Positions 24,101 through 35,087 of a DNA stretch of 64,000 nt are shown one piece after another; position 1 is the first letter of the stretch, and every line of letters begins with the position of its first letter. The stretch spans positions 868,001 to 932,000 of the forward strand of contig NC_031471.1 in NCBI RefSeq assembly GCF_000006565.2. Direction: 5' to 3'. A program made the translations under genes and the position numbers. The stretch comes from Toxoplasma gondii ME49. Taxonomy: Eukaryota; Apicomplexa; Conoidasida; Eucoccidiorida; Sarcocystidae. Under the pieces are notes generated by a model. It made no database searches. It was given only the letters and a program-made list of their open reading frames with translations, and was not told where the DNA came from.

Positions 24101-27100
24101 TCGATCAAGGGCCGGCCAGACCGAAGCGGCAAAGGACGGAGATCACTCCCGAGAGACCGAAAGAGATTGAGAGAGAGACAGACCTTGTGGCACTGATGGG
24201 GGTCTCTCGCCGCCATCTTCTCCCCACCTGGCTTATCCGTGTTGTCTTGCTTTCTCTGTTTTCTTTCTTGTCCTTGTTCATCTTTTTGATATCGTTTTTC
24301 TTTGCGCCCCATTTTTCTGCTGTTCCTGCGACTTCTTCTCCCCGTGTTCCGCTTGGTTTTGTCGCCCTCGTCTCTGTCTTCGGAAAAGCCATCCTCGTCG
24401 TCTTCACCGCATCTCTGTGTCGCTTCTTTCTGGGTTTCTCTCCGCTTTGTCTCACTTCGTCTCTCTGCTCTCTCTTTGCTCTCCCTCTCCAGAGCCGCAG
24501 CCGACGCTCCTCGCCCTGCCCTCGACTGTCTCTGCAGACGAGGCGACAGACAAACGCATCTCCACGATTTTCGACGAGGACTTCTTGAACTCCGTCAGAG
24601 AAGAACTCTCTGGCATTTGCTGCGTCGCTCGCCCCATGTCCCCCGCAGAAGGCGAAGCTCTAGCGGTCAGGAACACCAACGCATGCAAAGAAAAAAAACA
24701 ATGCATTTTTACAGAAACATGCTCATGTGTAATTGCATGCAGACGTCTGGTGTGTTTTTTTCTTTGTTGAAATAGCGCCATTTGCGCTGTGTTATTCGTC
24801 GCGTCCTGCAAAAAGAATGCGGCTCTCTGTGGCTCTCGCCTCCTCTCAAAGTCAAGACACAGGAAACAAGGAGTTTCCTTATCTTTCGAGTGGAGTTCCG
24901 ACGGAGAGCCTCGAGGCGACGCTCGCAGATCGCCGCGAAACCTTCTCTTCCCTGTCTCTTCTTCTCTCTGTACAGACACTCTGTCCCCTGGTGGGGGCTC
25001 GCCAGGCAGCGCATGCGTTACGCGACCCACAGACCAGTCAAATGTTCCGCAGAGGTCTGCGCGTCTTCAGTCACCTTTATCCTTACAGATTTCACAGCGC
25101 TGCAGATGACCAGGTGCGTCTCTTTCTCTCGAACGAGAACCCACAAGGAAGCAAAGAGATCTCGCTCTCTGTCGAAACAGGCGACTGGGGCAGGAGAAGG
25201 GCATGGCGGGCAGGCTTCTGTGAGGACGCGTCATGGTGTTTCGAGAGTGGCGGCGAGGCGTGCGGTACTTGTTTCCCCTCATTCGGGACGTCTTTGTCGA
25301 TTTTCTTCAGCTCGAAGCGAAATGCAGTGCAGCGTGACTCGTCATTTCATTTGTGTCGGAGCTTCCCTGAACTCCTTGAGAGTTTGACCGCCTGCGCGCG
25401 TCGACGTTCTCCCAGACAAATCTGTACATGAACGTTTTCAGCGCTTCTCGATCTGGTTGGCAAAAACATTCGACTGCCTTTCTTCTTGGCTCGATTGGCT
25501 CGAGTCGGACCTCTGTCTGTCTCGGTTACCTCTTCCTTTTCTCTCTCTCTCTCTTCTCTCTTGGTGTTCTTCCCCTTCTTCTCACGCTGATGTGAGCGTC
25601 CCTGTTCGTTCTCCTGTTTGCTCCTCTTTCTATCCTCCGTGTCTCCTCTTTCTTCTTCTCTTTGTTCTTTGCCTCTCTCTTTTCGTCTGTCTTCGTTTCA
25701 ACGCAGCGTGGTTCGGACTGTGTTTTCGGTCCTCTTCTGCAGGCGTCTGCGTCTGCGTCGTCGCTTCTCTCTGCGTTTCTCGACTTCTTGCCGCCGCAAC
25801 ACTTCGTTTCGCAGCATTTCCTCCACTTCGCCGCGGCCTCGCGATCGCTGCCGGCACACACGGACCTCTTCCCCGTCTTCCGGCCCTCGTGGATTCAAGA
25901 AATGCGAATTCTGACGCGAAGCGCGGTCAACGGGCGCTCCGGGCGCAGCAAGGGTTTCAAGGAGATCCACGATTTCCAGGATTTCATTCTCTTCCTCAGT
26001 GACTCTCACCGCACAAAGTACGCCGCCGCAGGTCGCGTTTCGAGCTGTTGGTAGTGTCTTCTCCGTCTCGGGTGTTCAGCGTCTCAGGACTGTAAACTCT
26101 CCCTTTCTTCCAAAGAAAGTTCTGTTTCCTGTTCTGCTTTCTCTGAACTCCAACACACCAAGACAACCACCACGCAGAGAGTGGCAACTCTTCTTTCTTT
26201 CACTGCAGAGACGTTCGCATGCAGACGTGTGTATATGTGCATAGATATGGATCTATATGTATAGGCATTTTTATATAGGCATTTTTATATTGGCATTTCG
26301 ATGCCTTTCGGAAAGTATGACCTTGCGCGAATTTCGATCCAGCGTATGTTGCTTTCGCTTTGGTGTCGCGCGCCTTTCCGTATCTGTTCTCTCTTCCTTC
26401 TCCTCGTCGGTTTCCTGCGTCGTTTTTCCCCTCCGGCCGTTCAGACTGCCTCGTCTCCGGACTCGCGTCGCGAGCTCTCTTCTTCGACGGCTCTCCCAGA
26501 TGTCCTTCTTCTCTTTTGCTGCAGGCAAGAAGAGGACTTGCAGCTTGCACTGCGGTCCGCTCTGACCTCCAGAGAGCGCGGTTCTTTGATCTGCAGCGAG
26601 AATCTGTTTTCTTCTCTCGGCACGTTTCTCTCGGTTCTCAACAGACTTTACCCAGCGCCGTCCACTCCAGGAATCAAACAGGTGCGCCTGCAGAAGCTGG
26701 AGAAGAGAGTCGAAGAAAGCGCGTGGAAAGTTGTGTGCCAAAATCGAAGGGCGTTTTCCCTGGAGCCTCACTGTTCTGCTGGACAATGTTGGTTTTTCTC
26801 CTGCAAAGGTGTATTCTGTAAGATCGTCTCGGAGCCAGTTGCAGCGGCATATCGACAGTTCGTGGCACAGTAGCAAGTCTTTCCTTTCTTTCGCATGCGT
26901 TCTCAAGTGTCACCTTCTCTTCTCCTCTGCGTCTCCAGCGTCCTCGCCTTTCTACGTTTCGCTGGTTTCCCCCTGTTGCACGCACGGTGGCCTGTCTCCC
27001 CTTTCTTCCCTGTCTCCCTTTTCTTCCCTGTCTCCCTTTTCTTCCCTGTCTCCCTTTTCTTCCCTGTCTCCCTTTTCTTCCCTGTCTCCCTTTTCTTCCC

Positions 27101-30100
27101 TGTCTCCCTTTTCTTCCCTGTCTCCCTTTTCTTCCCTGTCTCCCTTTTCTTCCCTGTCTCCCTTTTCTTCCCTGTCTCCCTTTTCTTCCCTGTCTCCCTT
27201 TTCTTCCCTGTCTCCCTTTTCTTCCCTGTCTCCCTTTTCTTCCCTGTCTCCCCTTTCTTCCCTGTCTCCCCTTTCTTCCCTGTCTCCCTTTTCTTCCCTG
27301 TCTCCCTTTTCTTCCCTGTCTCCCTTTTCTTCCCTGTCTCCCTTTTCTTCCCTGTCTCCCTTTTCTTCCCTGTCTCCCTTTTCTTCCCTGTCTCCCCACG
27401 TTCTTTCTTCGTTTTCTCTGTCTTCTTTTTCTCCAGACTGGCGCGCGGCCCCAGTCCCGCCTGTCCGTGTTCGCGGTTGTCACCTCTCCGAGTCTCCTCG
27501 CGCGCTCTTCTGCTGGCGAGAAGTTCCTCGCAGCTGTCTGCCAGCAACTGTTCACGGCCAAGAAGGAGTTCGACTGGTGTCGCGGAGTCCGCCTCGACGT
27601 CCACCTCGTCTCCCCGGGATGGATTTTCGAATGCTACCACACCGTAAGAAGAAGGCAGAGTCGAAGTTTATTGTTTCTCGACGGTCACCTGTTTGACTTC
27701 CCTCTTCTTCTAGCAGGCCGTCTCCTTCTTCGGTCTGCGGCGCCGCTGCATCGTTGCCTCTAAGCACTTTGAAGGTCTGCATGCCTTCCACGAGGGGAAG
27801 CGGGAAGGCGAGATGCTGCGCGGCTTTTTTTGTCTCGTTTGCGGGTCGCTCTGCGATTTCCGCCTCGTTCGCCGCTTTGTCTGCTGCTCTTCTTCGCTTT
27901 CCTTTCGAGGGGGTGTCACTCGCTCTTGCAGGTCCAGTCAGGTGACGTCTGCTGCCAGACTCCCGCCTTTCCTGCTCCACGTTATAAAATGGAGTTCCTA
28001 CGCTGGCGATGCTTTTGGTTCGTAGCGTCTGAGGGGCATGGAGAGACGAGCGAGACACAGACAGGGGACTTGTCGCTGGAGAGAGTATTTTGGACTCTGC
28101 TCTGCATGCAGGCGGGGTCTCGGTTCCGTCTCCTGTCCGCCGGTTCGTTTCTGTCTTTCGTTTCCATCTCTCTGTTTGCCTCGCGTTCCTCTCTGTCCTC
28201 TTCTTCTCCTTTTCACTTCCTTCAAACGCCTGCATCTGACCATTTCTTCCTCGCCGTGTTGTCCATTTCTCTCCTTGGGTTGCCTTGTGCACCTCTTTCC
28301 AGCATTTTCTTTTTTTGGCCTCTTTCTCTCTCGTTCTCTTCTCTCCTTCCTTGCTTCCGACGTCTTTTCTCTTCTTTCGCGGCTCGACAACTTCCTTTCC
28401 TTCTCCTGCTGCATGTCGTCTCTCCGCCAGGGATCGCTACGCCCGCCGTCCGGAGAGGCCTTTCACCTCGCATGGCCTGCCGCAGAGAGCGAGAGAACTG
28501 AAGAAGACGGTCTCGGAAACGACGACTCTCAAGACGACGAAGGCGCCTCTCCAGAGACGCGGACTCTTCCAGGGAGAAGCAGCGGCAGCAGAGGCAAAGC
28601 TGAACAGCGCGAGAAAGACCGAGAAGCTGTGAGGAAGGAAGTCGAAACAGGCACATCCCGCGACAAGGAGAACGCGCTTGTAGCCGCGATGAAAAACAAA
28701 CAGAGACGAAGCGTTGACGAAACCCACAAGGAAACAGTGAAAGTGTTTCCCAGTCTTCAGCTGGAAGACGAGGTGAGCCGAAACGAGCGCGAACCTTGAT
28801 AATGTTTCTCCGTTTCAACACAATGTATGTCGACCTTGGCAGACGCGAGTGGATGCCGTCTGCGGCTTCTGTGCTAGCCTGTTAGAAACCGGAAGGAGAG
28901 AGAGAGACTCTGAGTACGTCTGGCGACGAGAAGGATCTGAAAATTGGCTTCCTCTGTGTAAAAAGAGCACAGCGAGAGAGGCAGCCTCTTCTTCCGTCAG
29001 AGAGGAGCACAAGAAAAAAAGAAAGGAACGAAACTCCGAGCCGGCTTTTTTGTTTTCTTTTGCCTCTGCAGGTCCCGTTCGCGCACCTGCCCCTTTGGGG
29101 TTGGCTGTTATTTGTGTCTCCTTCAATTCCTCTCGACCAGAAAGATGTAGATTTCCTGAGACGGACGCGAGGCCTTTGTCTGGTGTCGCTGCCGGAGAAT
29201 CCCCTGGAAAATCCCGGCGTTGTTCGAAAGAGTCTCCTCGACTTCCTCCAACGTACACACCAGGTCGCGCTCTCTCGAATTCCTTCCTTTCTCTCTCGCG
29301 TCGTCGTCTTCGCCGCAGTCATCGTGGCTCCTCGCGATGCAAGCACAGTTGCCGACCCAGACGCGAGAAAAAAAGACGCGACAGCCGCAGAGAGAGAAGA
29401 CGCGCCTCCCAAGATTCGGCAAGCGCGACGCTCTGCTTGCCAGCGCCCGTCAGACTCGGGTGAGGCGAGCGACGCCGCGCTTCTGCGTCTACATGCAACA
29501 GAGGGTGAGCGCGAAGAGGTCGGCGAGAAGGAGAGGTCGAAATGTCTCTGGAAAGATCTGCCGATCGCGCCAAAAGCGCGAGACAGACTCTCTCCTGCGG
29601 CGTCGCTTCTCGCAGGCACGCCTCGCCCGGGTGTGTGTACAGCCGAGGACAACGCCGCGCGGGGTCGGAACGGGGGTCGAGGCGGGAAGGCGGAGAACAA
29701 CGAGGAGGCTCTGCTGTCTGGCGTCTCGACACCGGCGAAGAAGGCGAAAAGAACTTCTGTCGAGGAGGAGGAGAAAAGTCGCGTGCCTGTCTCGACTTGC
29801 TCTGCTCGCGCGTCTGCGTCGACGCCGCTGCGCGTCGCCTCAGTGTCGCGCTGCGGCCCTTGGGAAGACGCCTGCTCTCCTTCGGCGCATTCGCCTGTCT
29901 CTGTGCCGGGCGCTCGGCGTTCGTCCAGCCGAACTCCATCGAAGATCTCAAGAATGCCGAGTGCGAGAAAGAAAAGGGGCGTTTCAGAGGTGAGCTCTCC
30001 GCCTGTCTGTTCTTCGCCTCTCTCGGGAGTCCGCCCGCGAGCTTCTTCCTCGCTCTGTCGCTGTCGAGAGGCGTGTGGCGGCTCTTCATGTTTGCCTCGA

Positions 30101-30739
30101 CCCGCAGCGAAGAGTGGGCGAAGTTGCTCGGGGTCTCCACTCTCGAAACAAAGTCGACGACGCGCCTCAGGGCGAGAAGCAGAGAAGAAAGACGCGACCT
30201 CGCTCTCCTCCTGCGCTCGCTTCTGTCGCCTCACCTCCGTCATTTCGTTCTGTGTGAAAGAGAAGCTCGTGACAGTTCCTGGATTCCCGGGCATCCCCGT
30301 CGTCCGCCTTGCGTGGGTGGAGGCGGTGCTGCGACGACGAGCTTTCCAGGCTCTCGGATCCTTTCTGCTGCATGCAGAGAGCGCCGAGACGCAGAGAGAC
30401 TCGGAGAGCCTTCCCCGAGACTCTGAAGACAACGCAGAGGCGCCCAGCGGCAGGGTGTTGCAGGGAACGCGTCTGCGGCAGGGCGGGGAGGGTGAAGATG
30501 GCGACGGAGCCAAGGAGGGGAGAGAAGGGAGGACTGGTGCGAAGCAAGAAAACGCTGAAGACATGTCGGGAGCAGGCGAAGAGATGGAGAGCTCTGAATG
30601 TCCGAAGCAGGGAGGGCAAGGGGGGAAGAATGGCGAAGGGGAGAACACACAAAGACGAGAAAAAAGGGGGCGACGAGAAGAAATCAAAGACTCAAGACCC
30701 GGAGTCGAAACAAAGAAGGGGCGAAAGGGCACAGTGTAG
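18188..30739 (+). CDS. Large protein of unknown function with C-terminal tandem BRCT-like repeats, about 15 exons
   Basis: The start at 18188 has a strong context (GACCATGGC). Exons supported by GT-AG sites and phase are 18188-19049, 19492-20602, 20866-21077, 21490-21821, 22926-23261, 23605-23746, one from 24493 (3' end uncertain, about 24665-24750), 24976-25113, 25743-26017, 26525-26681, 27437-27643, one from 27717 (3' end uncertain), 28431-28772, one from 28843 (3' end uncertain), and 29072 to the stop at 30739. The N-terminus is about 185 residues of Ser/Pro. The middle is unrecognised, with some conserved-looking blocks (residues near TMEGWIDAIIQLHDIQNEER). The end of the exon at 27437 (HLVSPGWIFECYHT) matches the conserved Trp-containing last helix of a BRCT repeat, and a second such element (IPVVRLAWVEAVLRRR) lies near 30290-30340. 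Tandem BRCTs usually bind phosphopeptides in nuclear DNA-damage or repair proteins, so a nuclear role is inferred. No ligase, polymerase or phosphatase motif was seen. The orthologue is not identified. Confidence 0.72.
21264..21451. repeat. Two TA-rich microsatellites in intron 3 of the BRCT-like gene
   Basis: (TATG/TACA)n at about 21264-21357 and a (TA)n run at about 21426-21451. The second lies just 40 bp before the acceptor of the exon at 21490. Confidence 0.75.
22101..22112. repeat. Dispersed palindrome GTGTACATACAC
   Basis: An intronic member of the palindrome family in the BRCT-like gene. A related half-site, GGTGTACAGACAG, lies about 50 bp downstream. Confidence 0.5.
22742..22788. repeat. 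(TA)n/(TG)n microsatellite
   Basis: A short TATATG to TGTGTG simple repeat in the intron preceding the exon at 22926 of the BRCT-like gene. Confidence 0.75.
26991..27397 (+). repeat. 18-bp polypyrimidine minisatellite, about 22.6 copies
   Basis: The unit is CTGTCTCCCTTTTCTTCC, repeated head to tail with very few substitutions (some CCCC versus CCTT variants). It lies entirely in the intron between the exons ending at 26681 and starting at 27437 of the BRCT-like gene. The plus strand is purely pyrimidine except for one G per unit. Because the unit is a multiple of three and lacks stops, it gives spurious six-residue-repeat reading frames in all plus frames and in minus frames. Confidence 0.95.
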
Positions 30740-33700
30740 TCACGTCTGGAGAGGGTGGCCAATGCAGCGACTTCTTTCTGGCCTTGTCAAAGACAACTGC
30801 TTTGCTCAAAAAAGTGTTTTGTCATAACTCTGCTTCCGGAAAGTGCGAGATGGACCCGGATGAAATGAAGTTCTTGTTTTCAACCACTTGTCCTCTAAAA
30901 AGTCCAGAGAGTTCTTCCACCTCTGAAGCACAGATCAGTGTACAGAGACCATTTCGTCTCACGCAAATCACCCAGCACAAGCCAAGACTGGAGGAAACGT
31001 ACACCTCAACAAGGCGAAGAAAGTCTGTGAACACGGATTAGAATGACACCGCGGACAACAGTCGACAACGCTGCGCGAGAAAAGGATGTCTTGGACGTTT
31101 GTCGATTCGAGTCGAAAATCCCCAGAAAGCAGCACAAGAATAGAGCGAGACACCAGATTCTCTCTTTTCCATCCCGGACTTCGTGGTATCCTCGCTGCAC
31201 CGTAGAAAAACCGTAGTAGTCCAAAGCAGGCAAGCTGGAGAGTTCGGGTCACTTTGGCTCCATGCGCAAAATGTCAACCACGCGAGCGAAGACGAGAGTC
31301 TGGGATCGCTCCTTGCGTTTCTCTGTGGAGGGGGTCTGGCGCAAATCAACAGACTGCGAGTTTTGGAGCTCCTCAAAGTGTCGAGAGAAGCCGCGGAGTC
31401 GCCCTTAGTCGTGCTGCTATGTAGGTTCAGGCTTCGTTGATTCTCTCCCTCGCTGGAGGGTGACAGCTGACACGAAGAAAGTCTGTAAAGGACTCACTAG
31501 GTGAGGCGACCTAGAGAGATAGGAAAGGGCACAGAAGGGCTTGGGGTGGAAGGACTATATTGTTTAAAAATTCTCACTAACAGCGGAAAAAAAGCACTGC
31601 TCAGCTGGTTGTAGGATCACGTCATCGTCCCGCGCTTCGCTGTCAGACGTTATGCGACAGACTTCAGGTCACACAAATGAAAAGCATGACTTAGAGTATA
31701 GACCTGTTTCGTTTGTTATCCGTACCCTTCTTCCATAGTTCTGTTGCGGGGAGTGTAGAATGCGTTCCAGAAGGAAGGCTGCGGTCCTGCAGAATACGCA
31801 TTCAGTTTGATGTACGTGCGGTATCGGTCGCAAACACCTTAGGGAAAACACGAGTACAAACGCGTTCTTATTTCTGCAGAGTTGCAAGAACTATTTCAAT
31901 GACTGCTCTCGTAGGATCGTGGGCCTTGACTCCAGTTGCAACCGCGAGCACCGCAACCCAACTGCACTAAGAGTCCCAGCTTTTTCATTCCGAATAGTGG
32001 CTTCTCCACTTAAAAATACATCTCATCTCCTCTGAACTATCTCTCTCTTCTCGGAAGGGATTGCACCCTTTTACATGTTTTTTCCCTCTGACTAAATTCT
32101 AGGAATCCAGCTCTAACTTTCCAGCGAAGAACGCACAAGCCGAGCTGATGGTTGTTCCGCGTGGACTTCAACCACTGCCAACACCCGTGCTTGGATGGAG
32201 AGGTTTTTTCACCTAAACTCCAGACATTTTTTTTTGCACTTTGCATCCCACCTTTTCCTTTCCAGGATGTAAAAAAAGAGTTTCAGAGATCTCCACATGT
32301 GTCTACAGGGTTCGACGAGTTCCAAGTTTCGACATCAGTTCTTCCCTCGGCGAGATTGTTCGAAGGGTCTGACGACGTGAGTCGTTGAATCTTGGGTCGC
32401 TGCAGCCTTTACCTTGATATTTTCTCCAGAGGTTCGCAAACACGCAAGCCCCTCTCTCGGATTCACAGAGAGCTGAAACTCGTTTCAGAGAATGCTGTCT
32501 ATGTGTGCGACGCAGTAAACGTTTTTATCGTGTTGTCGGCGCAACTCCCCGACTGGCGGCACTCGACTGTGTCCAGTGAAATTTTCTGTTTTCCTTGTTG
32601 CGCGGGGCACGCAAAAAACGGTACTTGGGAGCGTATTGCAGACGTGGCAAGTCGCTGGAGACTCTCAGAGAGCCCTGGAACGCGACGAGATCGTTTTCTG
32701 CTCGGACTCCATCCAGCTTCCAAGAGGTTTGCACGCTCGAGAAGCCGGTGAGAACGACCTTCCACGCACTGCGCGCGTCACGCTCTCCGAAGAAACGTCA
32801 AGACTTTGGCTAGGTCCGTCGCGAACTACACGTCTCGCTCAGGTTTTCTGAGAAAAGCAGTCGAGAGATGAACTGCGGACTCTCGCTGCGTGTGTTGCGC
32901 TTTTCGCCTGCAGCCTGCAGACTTGTGAGGTGACAACTAACAAAGCTTCTTGTGCCACGACTCGTCCGGAGGCCAGGCCAACACCTTCAGCCTTCCGCAA
33001 ACGTCGCACTGAAATCACGCGCGAAGCCCCAAAAGGTTCTTCAGTTTTGCCTCCATTGCGTCAAGCGCCGGTTCCCCATTTGTTGTCTCTGGAGGCAGGA
33101 CGCACGGGCTGCGTCTGCCTCGAGAGAGCCTCTCTCGCGAAGAACGGGACAACAGCGTGTGTTTCCCGAAGAAACGCGTCCAGCGAGGAGGCAGAAGACC
33201 TGGCACGCAGAAGTGGTAGACCTTTTGCATGTGAAGGCGCTGGAGAACGCAGCTGGAAAGTTTTCTTCGTGTGAAGACTCAAGGATTTGCTGAATCTGAA
33301 TCAGCGTTCTTTTTTGGGGCTTCCTGAGCACGGGGGTGGTTCTTTTTCGGGGGAAGGGACGCGAGCGGAACTGGTCCTCTGCTTGGAAAAAGGCAGCGCC
33401 TTTTCTCCTTCGAAATTGAGAACTGCTTTCCACGTCTGAGGTTGAAAAAAAGCAAATTTGTGGCGTTTGCGTGACGCGACGACGCCTCTGTTTCCCCGCT
33501 CTCCCGTGCACGCGCGTCACTCGCGCGAGTCGGCGCCATTTGCATGTGGAAAAGTTCGCGGGCTCTCCGCGCCCAACTGCTGGTTTCGCGTCGATTCTCG
33601 GAAGACACAGACTGGACTGCCTCTCCAGTGGTCTGATCAGTGTTTCGAGCGAAAAAACAAAGAGATCGCGACTTTCCCTCTGCAGTGAGGCGCGCGCGTC

Positions 33701-35087
33701 AGTTGACGAAAGCGTCGACACACACACACACATGCCGCGCTGGTGGAGAAAGCGAAGGTAGATGTCGCTGTTGCGGCAGTTTTCCCGCTTGAAACGAAGA
33801 ACCAACGGCCTCGCTGTTTCGTTCGGCAACTTCCGCTTTTACGGTGTAGAGAACTTCTCTTGAAACGGCTCTTGGTGTTAAAATGCTAAGCATGTTTTGA
33901 CTTTTCCCCCGCGACCCGACGCCTGCCGAGCCTCAGGTTCTTTTCGACGCCGATTGAGTTTCATGACGCTTCTCTTCTCCTCGCTTTCGCTCCCAGCAGG
34001 CCGTCAGCAGAGGTAGGTCTTTTGAAAAAAGAAGTTTTCGTGGACTCTCCCACCCTCGAGAACTTCTTGCAGGGTGACTGGAGAAACGAGGCTGGGTCTT
34101 CAGCGCCTTGCATCTGGTTAGGAGCGAGAGGAAGTTCCTTCTTTTTCGCGTCGAATTTTGGACAACCTCGACTCTTCGGCTATAGTTTCGCACATGCCCA
34201 GTGGACTGCAAACGACGGTTAATTCTGCGAAGCGTTTTGACGTTCAGTGGCGGTCGCCGTGAAGCTCACTCCGCATTCGCTCGGCCTCTCGGCGCAGCGG
34301 AGTCTTCTTCATCGTTTGAGGGACCTTCATGCTTTTATGCACTGGGAGGTGCTCAAGTGTGAGCAGGACGAAGCCGTCGAAGAAGACACAAGCGCGCTTT
34401 TGAGGAACGCGAAGATGCGACAGGCATCGCGACAAAAAGAATGGACACAGACATGACACTGTTGTTGAGCCCTGTGTTTCTCGTTTCAACGCAACTGCTG
34501 ACGGCACTCTGGGGTCCTTCTCTTTGTACGCGCGTAATGCACATGCATGGTGCTGTGTGTCTGCGTCGAGATCTGAGCACAAGTGGCTAGAAGAGACGAC
34601 GATATGCACAGGAAGGAAGAGAAGCACAGTCCGAGCCAAGGACGCGAAAGAAAAGTCGCGTCAAGTCCGTTCAATGGACTTCCGAGGAACAGCAAGACGG
34701 TTCGGTCGCGAGCAGCGTTTCACAGCACGAGCCTCCTGGTTTCTGTTTGCTTCCAAGACTCTCGAAAGTGATTTTTTCTGGAAGAACCCCCTGCGAACTG
34801 TTCGAGTCTGCGTTGACGGACGCAGTGAGCTGAAGAGGAGGAACTTGTCAAGCATCACTCGATTTACGCAGAGAAGAGGACAACGCCGTTTCCTGGCTCG
34901 TGCTTCACTTTTTCCCCCTCCATTCTGCCCTCTCTTGTGCGACCCCACCTACGTTACAGCGCAAGAGGTTCGCTCTCTAAAGGTTCGTTCCTGTTCCATC
35001 TCCGAACTTTGCTTCTTCTGCGTTGTTCCAGCCTGTGCGATCGACTCGGACCCGCGCGAGACTGTTGAGCCTTTCGTGCTGACGCCG
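30740..35087. other. 4.3-kb region without a supported gene, upstream of LIS1
   Basis: Only short, mutually overlapping open frames are present (for example 31183-31440 plus and 33041-33829 minus), with no recognisable domain or in-phase splice chain. It must contain the 3' UTR of the BRCT-like gene and the promoter and 5' UTR of the LIS1 gene. A poly-T/A-interrupted, lower-GC stretch runs from about 31550 to 32300. A small non-coding or lineage-specific gene cannot be excluded. Confidence 0.5.

Noticed and set aside
26731..27763. Long open frames in all plus frames and in minus frames over the 18-bp minisatellite
   Set aside because: The unit is a multiple of three without stops, so it is open in most frames. 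The flanking GT-AG introns and the phase of neighbouring exons place it in an intron.
31183..31440. 85-codon plus-strand frame
   Set aside because: It is matched by equally long minus-strand frames over the same bases, with no recognisable motif.
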